In this document: piece by piece, positions 1 to 11,418 of the stretch | Numbering within the stretch: position 1 is the first letter of the stretch | Layout of the letters: each line of letters opens with the position of its first letter | Assembly: GCA_018398815.1 (NCBI GenBank) | Contig: CM031626.1 | Span: forward strand, 36,427,480-36,491,479 | Reading direction: 5' to 3' | DNA length: 64,000 nt | Origin: Conus ventricosus | Taxonomy: Eukaryota; Mollusca; Gastropoda; Neogastropoda; Conidae | Notes under the pieces: model-generated | Seen by the model: only the letters and a program-made list of their open reading frames with translations | Databases searched by the model: none | Told to the model about the DNA's origin: nothing | Translations under genes and position numbers: made by a program

Positions 1-204
1 AAAGGAAGGCGCTACTCTGGTCAGCTTGGAAACAACAGACGAAGCTGAGGCCTTCTTTGAACTTTTCACTGGACATTTGTCAGAACATTGGACTCGATCT
101 TTGTCATTTTGGATTGGTATGACGTCAGCTGCATACCAAAAAGAACGGCCATCTTTGAACACGATGTAAAACTCAATTCTATTCACTTTGATATCACATC
201 TTTG

Positions 205-207
<3 letters not shown>

Positions 208-291
<84 letters not shown>
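208..291. repeat. (TA)n microsatellite
   Basis: Uninterrupted alternating T and A for about 84 bases. The flanks (1-207 and 292-626) are unique-looking sequence in which I recognise no gene. The short open frame across the tract is only the tyrosine-isoleucine translation of TA repeats. Confidence 0.98.
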
Positions 292-294
<3 letters not shown>

Positions 295-626
295 GCTTTG
301 AGAGACGGGCAGACAGACTGTTTTTGCTGCAGATTTCAGGATCAAAATGATATTGTCTGGTCTGTTCTATTTTGGCAGGGAACGGTGTTCAAGAGCAAAA
401 TGAGCTGATTTTTTATATTGATGAATCGACAAAATATTTATTGTAACGGAAGGAGGTGGATTGTATTGGTGGGCGTGGGACCTTTGTATTTTCACTCCAG
501 TATTGCTTCCGGTGAGTTTTGACAAATAGAATGTGTGAGTCTGTTTTGATACGTTTGGCTCTCGTGGAGATTTTGTTTCGTACGTGTACGTGTCGCTTGT
601 GCGTCACAACTTGTGCAGCTTGGCTT

Positions 627-978
627 GGTAGAAAGTGTCTGTAGGGTAACTGATGAGGCGCGATATCATTGGTAGAAAGTGTTTGTAGGGTAACTGATGA
701 GGCGCGATATCATTGGTAGAAAGTGTTTGTAGGGTAACTGATGAGGCGCGATATCATTGGTAGAAAGTGTCTGTAGGGTAACTGATGAGGCGTGATATCA
801 TTGGTAGAAAGTGTCTGTAGGGTAACTGATGAGGCGCGATATCATTGGTAGAAAGTGTCTGTAGGGTAACTGATGAGGCGCGATATCATTGGTAGAAAGT
901 GTCTGTAGGGTAACTGATGAGGCGCGATATCATTGGTAGAAAGTGTCTGTAGGGTAACTGATGAGGCGTGATATCATT
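627..978. repeat. 44-bp minisatellite, 8 copies
   Basis: Eight head-to-tail copies of a 44-bp unit starting GGTAGAAAGTG and ending GATATCATT. Units start at 627, 671, 715, 759, 803, 847, 891 and 935. Only two variable sites are seen: GTTTG or GTCTG near the start, and GCGCG or GCGTG near the end. There are no indels, so expansion is recent or homogenised. Confidence 0.97.
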
Positions 979-1559
979 TTGGTCACAGACGTTGTTGGAA
1001 ACATAGGGCTCCAGCAGTTCCAGTGTCGGTGTTTGGTGTGTACAGCAAATCCAGTTTGATTCGCCAGTGGCTGCAGTATTTTTGCTCAGGATCACTAATG
1101 GTGGTCTCAGGGTTATCTTTTAGAACGATGTCATCCTGGTGGACCAGGTGAAGAACATGATGGAGCAACTTTACCATCGGGATAACGGCAGTATTGTTGT
1201 TCCGTCCTATTGTTTAGTTGTGCTGTTTGGGTGTTTGTAGAAGTTGCTTTTGGTTCGATTACAGTTAGTCCATCCGTATCGTGTTCTGTAGGTTGAATGT
1301 ACATCTTAGACAGTGTTGATGCATTATGTGAGTTTGTGTTGGTATTTACATGCCATAGCGTGCTGTATGTATGTCTAGTCAAAAAGTCTATTTTATATTT
1401 ATGTTTGTGTCATACCTATGTGGTCACGTGATGGTGATGCTTTCCATTAAAATGTCCAGTAGTATCATGTAGGAAGTAAGGAACCCTTTAACATTTATTG
1501 ATCAATTTATTTATTTATTTATTCATTCGTTTATTTTTTTTCACTTATACATGGTGCAG
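979..1559. other. Unassigned non-repetitive stretch
   Basis: No array and no recognisable gene. On the minus strand, open frames of 60-80 codons overlap between 983 and 1,382 without a known domain. They could include part of an unrecognised exon but I cannot support one. Around 1,500-1,545 the sequence is T-rich with an ATTT pattern. Confidence 0.4.
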
Positions 1560-3140
1560 TATTAAAGTCAGTAACCACTTTCTTAGTCAGTAGATGCTTC
1601 AATAGTCTGTAAGCATTTAGCAAGCCAACAAGACCTTTTCGCAGTCAACAGGGACTTATTAATCACCACACGATGCATTAGTCAACAAATAATTGTTGGG
1701 GCTTCAAGTCATTTGTTAGTCACCGGTTTTCTTCTGATTTGGTTAAATATTTCTTCTATCTACAAACATTTCGCTCGTTGATGGTTATTTCTTGAGTATT
1801 CAAGAACACTGTCAGGCAACTGATAACTTTCCAGTGATCATTTACTTCTTTAGGTACGTGTACGTAGTGAAACAGAATCACTTTATTAGTCAACAGCTTA
1901 ACTGTCAATCAGCAAGTTCTTTAAATTCAACATGAACACCTTCAACCAAGAAGTTCTTTGTTAGTTAATAGATCCCTTTTCGGTGCTTCGTTGGTTAACG
2001 ATTTTCCCCCAATGAATAAGTTTCCTACTGGTCAACAATAATTATTTTAATCAGCGAATGCTTTGTCACGAAACAGACGTTTCTTGAACTGGTATGTCAT
2101 TGGTCAGTATGTACTCCTTCAAGCAGTATGTAGTTCGCTCGTTAACTGGTACTTCTTCAATCGGCATGCACGCCCTCAGTCAGCTAAAACGTCACTGGTA
2201 AGCAGGTATGTCGTCAGTCAGCAGGTGTTCCCTGAGTAAGCAAGTGCTTCATCAGTCAACAGGTATGTCCCTGGTCAGAAAGTACCTCGTTAATCAGTAA
2301 GTAGTTCGCTAGTAAATACGCACTTAGTCATTCAGCAGACAGAAAGTACGTGGTTCGTTAACAGGTGCTTATTCAGTAACCAAGAACTTTGTAAGTAAAA
2401 GAGTATTTCTCCAGTTGCAAGAATTTTGAAAAACGGCAAGTATTGTTACTCATACAGCGCATTTTTGATCTGCAGACTCTTCTTCAGTCAGCAAATGCAT
2501 CGTAAGTCAGTAGGTACTATTTTCAGTGAGCAAGTACTTTGTTAGTTCATACGATTGTTAGTTCATACGATTGTTTTTGAGTCAGCCAGTAGTTTGTTAT
2601 TTAGCAAATACTTGGTTATTTATTATCAAGTCGTAACCATTCAACGGAAACTTCTCTGCCTCACAAATACTTCTTTAGTCAACGTGAACTTCTGTATTTT
2701 GTCATTTAGTAGGAACTTTTCCAGTCAGCAAGAAATTCAGTCAACAGCTAATATGTTAGTCCACAAGTCTTTAATCAGATTCAGTCAACAGCTAATATGT
2801 TAGTCCACAAGTCTTTAATCAGATTCAGTCAACAGCTAATATGTTAGTCCACAAGTCTTTAATCAGATTCAGTCAACAGCTAATATGTTAGTCCACAAGT
2901 CTTCAATCAGATTCAGTCAACAGCTAATATGTTAGTCCACACGTCTTTAATCAGATTCAGTCAACAGCTAATATGTTAGTCCACAAGTCTTTAATCAGCA
3001 GCATCTTCTTCAGTCGGCAAAACTCTGCTGGTCAACAACTATTTTGTTCAGAAATAATTTTTCAGTCCGCAAGTTTTTTTTTTCTTCTTCTTTAGTCAGC
3101 ACATAATCTTTTAGTTAGCAAGTACTTCATCAGTCAACGA
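1560..3140. repeat. Highly degenerate 20-25-bp tandem repeat field
   Basis: The motif AGTCAGCAAGTACTTC, or a close variant (AGTCAACAGGTATGTC, AGTCAGTAGATGCTTC, AGTAAGCAAGTGCTTC), recurs every 20-25 bases for about 1.6 kb. Individual copies differ at many positions and spacing varies, so this is an old minisatellite in which copies have diverged independently. No coding potential is visible. It contains a younger, homogeneous 44-bp array at 2,735-2,998 built from the same motif. Confidence 0.75.
2735..2998. repeat. 44-bp minisatellite, 6 copies
   Basis: Six near-identical 44-bp units begin at 2735, 2779, 2823, 2867, 2911 and 2955. Each starts ATTCAGTCAACAGC and carries two AGTC-type half-units (AGTCAACAGC and AGTCCACAAG), so it is a dimer of the degenerate monomer around it. 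Only two substitutions are seen among copies (CTTTAA or CTTCAA; CACAAG or CACACG). Confidence 0.96.
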
Positions 3141-3358
3141 GCAATTCACACGTAGACACTTGCAAGTGCTTAAAGAGATCATGCATGCTGTTGCCTTAGC
3201 GACGACAGTCTACTTGAAACTCATGGTCTGGATTATGTTCCGGCACTGCTTGCACTAGGAACATGGTATCATATTTCACCGGATGTAGTTGATGACATGG
3301 GGTGTCCCGCAAACCTTAAATAGAAATCAGAGATAGTCAGAAACAGTGATATGAAAGC

Positions 3359-3592
3359 AGATACAGCACTCCGCTCAGGTTAATCAAATGTGAAACCAGA
3401 TAGAGTACTCCGCTCAGGTTAACCAAATGTGAAACCAGATACAGTACTCCGTTCAGGTTAACCAAATGTGAAACCAGATACAGTACTCCGCTCAGGTTAA
3501 CCAAATGTGAAACCAGATACAGTACTCCGCTCAGCTTAACCAAATGTGAAACCAGATACAGTACTCCGCTCAGCTTAACCAAATGTGAAAGC
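3359..3592. repeat. 39-bp minisatellite, 6 copies
   Basis: Six 39-bp units start at 3359, 3398, 3437, 3476, 3515 and 3554, each beginning AGATACAGTACTCCG. Because 39 is divisible by three, one minus-strand frame stays open and reads a 13-residue period (LSGVLYLVSHLVN). This is a consequence of the period and I do not call it a gene. Confidence 0.96.
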
Positions 3593-3935
3593 AGATCAGA
3601 GGAAAATTTTGTCCAGAAGACCAGAATGTATGCAAGTTAAGCCAGCAGTTTCGAAGACAAAGGTCTTCCCGATTACGTCTAGAGAAACGGGGATTGTGGG
3701 TGTGTCAGCATATGCTCTCTTGAAAAAGCTCTCGAATTCTAGTAGGAAGAGGACCAGAATCATAAACATGATGACAGAGGTGGCTGAAAAGTGTTCCAGG
3801 TGGATTTGTCAAGGAAGAACAAGAGTGAACTTCAAAAGACATCAGTCTCCCGAACTTATCATAGACGTTCCATTGTTATGCGTGGGTCATTCACTCACCT
3901 TAAAAAGACCTGGCCTTGAAATGCACAATTATTAA
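3593..3935 (+). pseudogene. Possible C-terminal fragment of a decayed non-LTR retrotransposon
   Basis: A frame open from 3,585 to 3,935 has, after the array tail, a segment around 3,700-3,830 with serine/arginine residues followed by IINMMTEVAEKCSRWIC. This resembles the helical region near the C-terminus of a LINE family common in invertebrates. A better-supported reverse transcriptase fragment of that type lies 300 bp downstream in the same orientation. No catalytic motif is present. I see resemblance from memory only; a translated search would be needed. It could equally be chance-open sequence. Confidence 0.3.
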
Positions 3936-4258
3936 CATGTTCAAATCCCAGCAGCTCCAAGATTATTCTTGACCAGAAGACCATCTACGAGACATGACCT
4001 GAATGTGGACCAAATCGCTTAGTCTGTCAGAGATTCAGGGGTGAAAAACTTACATCAGAGGGAAGAGAAAACAGAATGTTTAAAAGAGGTAAAATGGTGA
4101 TGGTGAAAGACCTGAAAGCACAACACAGTACCCCCAGCAAGGCAGATTCAGCAGGAAGATGAGGGCGTAAAAACAAGAAAATCCCATGCTGCTTCTTTGG
4201 AGGCTCTTTCCGGTTCGGTAGGAAGCTATCTAAGCTGCCCAAAACACGGGCACTCGGA

Positions 4259-4830
4259 GTGGACAAACAAACATTTGAACTGAATCTTAGGAACAACTAT
4301 TCCAAACATCACAGAGAAGCACCACGTGAAATACAGGCATTGGTACGGCCGGCAGCGCTGATGGTATTCCCCAACAACAAGCGACTAACACTGAATGATG
4401 TGAAACAAGTGATTCAGGAAGCCAGAGTCAGATCATTGCCGACACCTAACGGATGACCCTATCTTACAATGTACAAAATGTCCTGAAATCCTTGAGTAGC
4501 TCAACAGGCGAATTTACAGATCAGCGACCAGTGGATGACAGCTAAGAGTCAGTCCAGAAAACACGAACTCTGGAAGTGTCTGGCTGTGTAGAGTATGCTG
4601 CTATGATTTGGGAAGTAATCGTACGATTGAAGGCACAATGGCAAGTGTGCTTGGATCAATTTCACACAGATAATCCAAGCAGCTCTCAGGATGAATGATG
4701 TCCCAAGGAACATACGAGAAATGCTGACCAAGTATTTCTATGGCTTCTCGGTGGGGTTCTTCCCAAAGGAATACACAACATGCTAGGTCTACCTGGAAGT
4801 CACGACAGCAATGGGCCATGTAACATGAAA
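4259..4830 (+). pseudogene. Decayed non-LTR retrotransposon reverse transcriptase fragment
   Basis: Several reverse-transcriptase landmarks appear in order on the plus strand but in different frames. Around 4,395-4,500 is the pre-RT segment VKQVIQEARVRSLPTPNG followed by a LYKM-like stretch, corresponding to the usual 'A..APGPNG..Y..YK.CP' motif. Around 4,638-4,690 is VLGSISHR, matching the 'DLANAYGSIPH' motif A region. From about 4,668 a frame reads QAALRMNDVPRNIREML. Near 4,790 is LEVTTAMG, matching 'LEVGIAMGCTISP' (motif B). Stops and frameshifts separate them and the catalytic aspartates are lost. The copy ends at the CA microsatellite at 4,852. It appears to be the same family as the remnant at 20.1-21.6 kb. 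Confidence 0.7.
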
Positions 4831-4850
4831 CATTTTATTTGTGTTCCAAC

Positions 4851-5165
<315 letters not shown>

Positions 5166-5503
5166 GATGATGATAGTGGCACAGACACTTTTAAGTCGGC
5201 ACCCAAGGTCTGAGCAGGACGCTGGGCCAATGCCCTGGTCAGACACCTGCTAAGTCATATCCAAGGAACCGTCGTCTTAAATCCTTCCATCTTCGTCATT
5301 AATTCATCTATTCATCAAATGTAAATCATACGCAATGTGATTTCAAGACTTAGCAATTGTAGTGTAGCGTATATGGACAAGTCCACGCGCTGTGACTCTT
5401 TCTTGATAAACTTTAAACTGAAACTGGTTAGTATTGGCATGGAAGATCATCTTTAAAGCATCAATAAAGCTTTCAAACTCGATTAATCCCAGGAATGACT
5501 ATC

Positions 5504-5790
5504 AAACACCCCATCTAAAAGCCTTCATGATATTACAATGCTTTCCACTACAGAAGATGTCAAACACCCATCTAAAAGCCTTCATGATATTACAGTACTT
5601 TCCACTACAGAAGATGTCAAACACCCCACCTAAAAGCCTTCATGATATTACAATGCTTTCCACTACAGAAGATGTCAAACACCCCACCTAAAAGCCTTCA
5701 TGATATTACAATGCTTTCCACTACAGAAGATGTCAAACACCCCACCTAAAAGCCTTCATGATATTACAATGCTTTCCACAACAGAAGATG
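5504..5790. repeat. 58-bp minisatellite, 5 copies
   Basis: Units start at 5504, 5562, 5619, 5677 and 5735 with AAACACCCC...CTAAAAGCC. The second copy lacks one C and is 57 bp. The flanks 5,166-5,503 and 5,791-5,907 show no gene. Confidence 0.95.
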
Positions 5791-5907
5791 AACACACATG
5801 GTACTGAAGCAGTTAAACAATTAGTTGTTTCATCTAGGGTTAGTTTCAAAGTGAACGCCTACCTCTTCCTTCGAACAGGAAACGTCTCTGAAACCTTTAC
5901 GTTCATT

Positions 5908-6092
5908 GTAGCCATCTAAGTCATTCTACAGGAGACAGAAGAACCATTCTACAGGAGACAGAAGAACCAGTCTAGGACCTAGGAAGTTGGCATGGAACCT
6001 GTAGCCATCTAAGCCATTCTACAGGAGACAGAAGAACCATTCTACAGAGACAGAAGAACCAGTCTAGGACCCAGGAAGTTGGCACGGAACCT
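5908..6092. repeat. 93-bp tandem duplication
   Basis: Two adjacent copies (5,908-6,000 and 6,001-6,092) start GTAGCCATCTAAG. They differ at a few substitutions (AAGTCA/AAGCCA, ACCTAGG/ACCCAGG, GGCATGG/GGCACGG) and one missing G. Inside each copy, CATTCTACAGGAGACAGAAG is itself doubled. Confidence 0.93.
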
Positions 6093-7770
6093 CCTTGAAA
6101 GATACACAAGGGGCAATGGAACCAAGTCAATGGCAGAAGAAAACTGCATACAATAGCCCAGTCTTGTCTCCATGGACACCATGGAGAATGTCTCTCACAC
6201 TTCATGCTGATTGCGAATCTCCTCTGCTCTCTGTTGAGATACAGCGCGACATTAGTGCTAGCGCAGTGGAATCAGTCGAGGGAGATACCCACGTATAGGC
6301 AAGGGAACGGCTTGGTCTTACACATTGATCTCAGAGACCTCGCACTCTACTGTGGACAAGAAAAGCTGAAACCACCATTCAAATCCATCATTGTGAAGTA
6401 CAGAGTGGGGAAATCAAGGATACTGTCCATATTATAGGACTCAGAAAACACAATTGTCGGATAAGTTCGGTTCAAGCTACCGACTCGAAAAACAAAAAGG
6501 TTCTTGGGGCAGTCGACGTGGCGAAGGAAAACACCAGTAAGAGGAAAATTACAGGGCACACGCACGTCAATATGCACGTATGGCGAAGTGAAACATGGTA
6601 AATTAGTAGCTGAGTATAGGAGAAGATGCCAAGAGAATCCAACCGGCAGTGCAGCAAGTCTAGGAGGCGATGGATCACATTGGAAAACGCACATCAAAGA
6701 CGTCTGAACTGGTATAAAATATGGCAGATGGCTCATCTAATGATCACCTTCATCCTCAGATCTCTATGTGAACTTACTTCGATTTCAAATCTGGTGAAAT
6801 GAAAACAAAAACTCAGATGACTATGTGTCCATACTTTAGCGACTTTAAACAGTCATTGGAACATGTTTGAGTTCATGTAAAACAACGTTAACACATAGAT
6901 GGACAGGGACAGAGAACTGAGTGATTCAGGAGTGCTGTTGAAGGGAAGAAGAATGAGCAAAATGGGAAGTGAGGACAGTGACAGCATTGCGACACACAAA
7001 ACCTATCAACATTATTTACCTGACTCACAGGAGAGATGTAAGTGAGTGTACACAATGAAGGAGCGTCCCTCATTCCCAACGTCCAAGCCGTCAGCACAAG
7101 TTCTTCCTTAATATCCTGCTATTTATAACTAAGACTATGTTCAATCCCTCTTTCTAAATAGCCTGAGGAACAAACAACGAACGTTCATTTCAATAGGACA
7201 GAGTGGGATCAGATAAAAGGGAGCTGACTGGTGATAGGACGTACCTGATAGGGGCTGGTTTAAGCAGCACGAGTGGAGACATCACTTGCCCATGACGAGT
7301 CCATTTCTTGCATGTACTTTCATGGATAACCATGCACAGTGTGCCTTGACTGAGCCACACTCATGGATGGACAATGATGGTGGAAGGCCAGTGGCATGGA
7401 ATGATTGAAACAAGAGTGCTAATTGCCAGGCTATACAACAAATAGTGCTGTCTGTTCAAAATGGGCAAAGGGAGGAAATAGAGTTGTAACAAGGTTCTTT
7501 ACGAACGCACTTAACATCTTAGTCAAATCTGACTCGTGACAGTCATTCGTACTTTTGCCCATAATATACTTCATCCTGTGCATTCTGATTAATACAGCCA
7601 TTCTAAAAGTTTGCATTAAGAGCGTATGCTTTTCCCTATGGAGTTCCTGGATGTATGGGAACAGACATTTCTTTCAGCATTAAAGGTGAATTAATTTCTG
7701 AATGAACATTTACAAACAGAACGTTTTCCGATCAAAAGAGAAAAAGTACGTGTGAAAAAAAATCAACAAC

Positions 7771-7772
<2 letters not shown>
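6093..7772. other. Intergenic sequence, possible retroelement debris
   Basis: No intact gene, array or RNA is recognised. Plus-strand frames between about 6,150 and 6,710 have LINE-like composition but no motif I can name. Any exon of the plus-strand receptor upstream of 7,927 (signal peptide, first codons) should lie here or further left; I could not identify it. Confidence 0.4.

Positions 7773-7859
<87 letters not shown>
7773..7859. repeat. (GA)n microsatellite
   Basis: About 87 bases of GA with one AA interruption near 7,821. It ends 67 bases before the acceptor of the receptor exon at 7,927, so on the sense strand it is a long purine tract in the 3' part of the upstream intron. Confidence 0.98.
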
Positions 7860-7861
<2 letters not shown>

Positions 7862-7926
7862 TTCAAAGTAAAACTATTTCTGATACATCTGCATTTTCCC
7901 CACCTGTCCTGTGACAACCGTTGCAG

Positions 7927-8452
7927 GTACTCAAAGAGTATGCACTGGGACAGTGGTGCTGTGGTGTACTTTCTGCCTAAATCCTTCTTGTTGAGTTCAC
8001 ATTCCTTAGGACATTGTTTCGGCTGGAGCTACCACTCCGACAGGATATCACAAAGATCGTGTGATGGCGCAGACCGAGGGTATGTATGTGAACTCCCTCG
8101 CCTTTCAAACGACAAAGTCATCACACCTCTCACGCTTCCTGTCCCGAACAGCACGATCTCGTCACGTGTTCCTCTGGAAATCTGTCCCATGCAGCACCTG
8201 ACTCACCAACTGCTGGCCTGCGATGTGAAAAGTCAGTGCAGGGGACTGGAGAACACGGAGACATGGTACAGGGCGACTTGCAGTATGTCCCAGGGACTGA
8301 CACAGCCGTACTTTTATTGTGACATGTCTGGGCAGTTCGTGCCTTACAGTCTAGTGTGCGACTTTCAAAATGATTGTTCAGATGGGCGTGATGAAGACTT
8401 CTGTGAGCAATTGGCATGCAGAGAAGACATGATAGACTGTGGATTGGGACAG
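7927..8452 (+). CDS. GRL101-like receptor, internal exon: Cys-rich N-terminal region and LDLa repeats
   Basis: Predicted internal exon of a secreted-domain/7TM receptor. It is bounded by an acceptor (pyrimidine-rich, then TTGCAG, 7,921-7,926) and a donor (CAG|GTTTGT at 8,450-8,458). The first nucleotide completes a split codon (phase 2) and the exon ends in phase 0, giving 175 residues. Residues 1-60 hold a Cys-containing domain ending GYVCE, vaguely like the end of a C-type lectin fold, otherwise unrecognised. Residues 118-159 form an LDLa-like repeat with the Ca-binding signature VCDFQNDCSDGRDEDFC, although the third LDLa cysteine is replaced (GQFVPYS). Residues 164-175 begin a second LDLa repeat (CREDMIDCGLGQ), completed by the exon at 15,346. 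The minus-strand paralogue at 52,730-53,267 uses the same phases and splice positions. The ligand is unknown. Confidence 0.88.
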
Positions 8453-9427
8453 GTTTGTTTTCTTACTTTTCAATGCTTTTCTTCTCTTTACTTACTGTCT
8501 GTTTTCGGTCATCTCATTTTGCCTTTTGATGAAAGGAAATGTCTAAGTATTGTTGCGTCACAGAGAATGTTAAGATCCTATGGTTTGTCTCATCTTCCGT
8601 ACCTCTCAGTGGTGTGCGTCCAACGCCGTTCATTGCAGTTTCCCCTTAGCGTCCCGTAACGTTTTTGCAGGTAGGGTCGGGATGGGGGTGGGGGGTGGAG
8701 TAACAGTCCATTTTCAGATTCTTATTTATTGCACGTCGATTTTGCCCTGATCTTTATCTCTTTCTTTCATCTGTCATTCTTAGTCATCGACAGGAATCAA
8801 TCACATGACGAATATCCTTTGTATTATTGATGCATTTGATATGCTTTAGCGTTGTGTCAAATCACTGTGAAGTACATTATGGTGGGCGTGCGCAGGATTC
8901 ACTGTCACCTTGCACATGTTTTTTACTGTTGTAGATTTATATTTTGGCCACTGGTGGGTGGTGGACGAAGTGAAAAAGCAGACTAAGTGCCTCGATCAGA
9001 TTATTGGGGCTTACTTTTTGTGCTTGTGACCATGGGGAAGCGAGGCATGGACATTTGAGATTCATATTTAACTTGGTATTTAGCAAAACCAAGCTGAGAA
9101 AGAACTGTGCAAGCGTATTTCAGATATTTAAGAAAAGTTTTCAAAATATTTGACCTTTCTAAACCCGTAGGAAACCAGCAGGGGGAAAGGTCACGGTCCA
9201 GGGTCTACAATTAGTAACTGCACTGTTCAAACACTTCTAATCTCGTTGTCGTGGTGAACTGCAGAAATACGTCAAGACACATTTGAGTAAACTTTACACA
9301 GTAGTTTGATATGTTGGTGGAGAATTGTGCAAAAGAAGTTCCAGTCGATGAATTTCCATAGACACACTAACAACAAGATGGTTGCGAACAGGAGGGAGCG
9401 TATCAGTTCCCCCGGCCAATACTGCCC
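8453..9427 (+). other. Intron, unique part
   Basis: Start of the 6.9 kb intron between the two receptor exons. No gene, RNA or element is recognised in these 975 bases. The coding frame continues open past the donor as far as 8,659, but homology with the paralogue stops at the splice site. Confidence 0.6.
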
Positions 9428-9978
9428 CAGCCTGTTGCAACTGCTTGGTATTGCCCCTACTTGTCGCTGCCCAATACTGCCCCAGCCTGTTGCAACTGCT
9501 TGGTATTGCCCCTACTTGTCGCTGCCCAATACTGCCCCAGCCTGTTGCAACTGCTGGGTATTGCCCCTACTTGTCGCTGCCCGATACTGCCCCAGCCTGT
9601 TGCAACTGCTGGGTATTCCCCCTACTTGTCGCTGCCCGATACTGCCCCAGCCTGTTGCAACTGCTGGGTATTCCCTCTACTTGTCGCTGCCCGATACTTC
9701 CCCAGCCTGTTGCAACTGCTGGGTATTCCCCTACTTGTCGCTGCCCGATACTGCCCCAGCCTGTTGCAACTGCTTGGTATTTCCCCTACTTGTCGCTGCC
9801 CAATACTGCCCCAGCCTGTTGCAACTGCTTGGTATTGCCCCTACTTGTCGCTGCCCGATACTGCCCCAGCCTGTTGCAACTGCTTGGTATTGCCCCTACT
9901 TGTCGCTGCCCAATACTGCCCCAGCCTGTTGCAACTGCTTGGTATTTTCCCTACTTGTCGCTGCCCGATACTGCCCCT
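9428..9978. repeat. 55-bp minisatellite, about 10 copies
   Basis: Units of 55 bp start CAGCCTGTTGCAACTGC and recur at 9428, 9483, 9538, 9593, 9648 and 9703. Then one unit is 1 bp short, and the array ends near 9,978. Variation is confined to a few sites (TTGGTA/GGGTA, CCCAATA/CCCGATA, TTGCCCC/TTCCCCC). Since 55 is not a multiple of three and the unit lacks stops in this orientation, all plus frames read through, giving a Pro/Cys-rich pseudo-peptide. This is not a protein. Confidence 0.96.
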
Positions 9979-10614
9979 GATCGACATTATCCTGCTTGAA
10001 ATAGCCCAGCTCAATACTCCCTGACCTACAACAGAAAGAAGCTGTTGATCTGGGGGAAGGGGTTACCACAGCATATCACAGCTGAAAATCATGTGCATGC
10101 ACACACACAAAGACACACATTCCTTGAGAAATCAGGAGAAGTAAAGATATGGGAGTGGAGGAGGGGTATTGAGCAGGATGAGTGTTGGGCGAAGGGAGTA
10201 GGAGGAGTGTTGGGCAGAGGGAGTATTGAGCAGTGGATCTATTGATTTGGGGGAAAATTGAGCTGTCTCCGATCAGGGAAATAAACATAGACCTCAAAAG
10301 AAACTGGTGTCTTGCAAGACTGTACTGGACTTACATCTTGTCCAGTGATGACACGATTTATTGGTCTGGAGAACGTAGTCAAAGCAGAAGTGACAGAAGC
10401 AGTGACAGTAGAATGTTTGGCTGTTGTGTATGGTTTGAATCTCATGGTGAAGAAATGTGTTTCATAGTTTGGTGTGTAATCTTGTCGTCAAGCAACAAAC
10501 AATGAACTCTAAAGAACAGCAGTCAGGTGCTACAAGACCATTTCCTTCCATGTGGTCATCGATTATCTTTTACGGGGCAACACTTCCATCACAAGGACTG
10601 TGGCTCCATTCACA
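9979..10614. other. Intron sequence without recognised feature
   Basis: Includes a loosely repetitive purine-rich part (10,140-10,240, with GAGTGTTGGGC-like words repeated). No coding or RNA feature is supported. Confidence 0.5.
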
Positions 10615-10941
10615 GGTCCCGTGAAACAGACCGACAGCAGTTCATGACGGTCCCAGGTCCCGTGAAACAGACCGACAGCAGTTCATGACGGTCCCAGGTC
10701 CGTGAAACAGACCGACAGCAGTTCATGACGGTCCCAGGTCCCGTGAAACAGACCGACAGCAGTTCATGACGGTCCCAGGTCACGTGAAACAGACCGACAG
10801 CAGTTCATGACGGTCCCAGGTCCCGTGAAACAGACCGACAGCAGTTCATGACGGTCCCAGGTCACGTGAAACAGACCGACAGCAGTTCATGACGGTCCCA
10901 GGTCCCGTGAAACAGACCGACAGCAGTTCATGACGGTCCCA
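10615..10941. repeat. 41-bp minisatellite, 8 copies
   Basis: Eight copies of a unit starting GGTCCCGTGAAACAGACCG and ending ATGACGGTCCCA. One copy lacks a C (GGTCCGTG). Two alternative bases alternate along the array (GGTCCCGTG or GGTCACGTG). Confidence 0.96.
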
Positions 10942-11127
10942 TATTCAGCACAGTCGCCAAACAGTAGACCACTCACCAAGACTTGGCAGATACATGAAAG
11001 ATCACGTGCATAGTTACCACTCCGGCTGTAGCTGGATTAGGACAGGAACCTACAGTCCTGTAAAAGACGGTATCTGTTTGCGTAAACATACACACATATG
11101 CTTACACACAGAGACAAGCATGCATGA

Positions 11128-11204
<77 letters not shown>

Positions 11205-11234
11205 TACACACACACGCGCGCGCGCGCGCGCGCA
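11128..11234. repeat. (CA)n followed by (CG)n
   Basis: About 80 bases of CA with TACATA interruptions, then an alternating CG run at about 11,215-11,233. Both parts are alternating purine-pyrimidine sequence and could adopt Z-DNA. Confidence 0.96.
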
Positions 11235-11418
11235 CTTTGGTATGTCTAAACTAGCCGTTATTTGAAAGTTTGACTGCAAAATTGTATGAGGCTGTAGCTC
11301 CTCGTGAAGCCATGCATAATGCTAATTGCACAACATGCATCAATCATAGACTGATGCGTCCATACATAAACCAGAACGGCATGTTAATTGGCTGTTTCAA
11401 ATTTTGAATGTATTTAAA

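Noticed and set aside
88..291. 67-codon frame across the TA tract
   Set aside because: Most of it is the TA repeat translated as Tyr-Ile.
7927..8100. Full C-type lectin domain
   Set aside because: Only the terminal GYVCE-like motif matches; the segment is too short and the upstream exon supplies only about 16 residues.
9306..10024. Pro/Cys-rich frames of about 190-220 codons in all plus frames
   Set aside because: Product of the 55-bp repeat lacking stops; the same peptide period appears in every frame.
10615..10941. Regularly repeated units that could be mistaken for a CRISPR array
   Set aside because: Whole units repeat head to tail without variable spacers, in a eukaryotic context and with no cas genes. 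The same applies to the other minisatellites.
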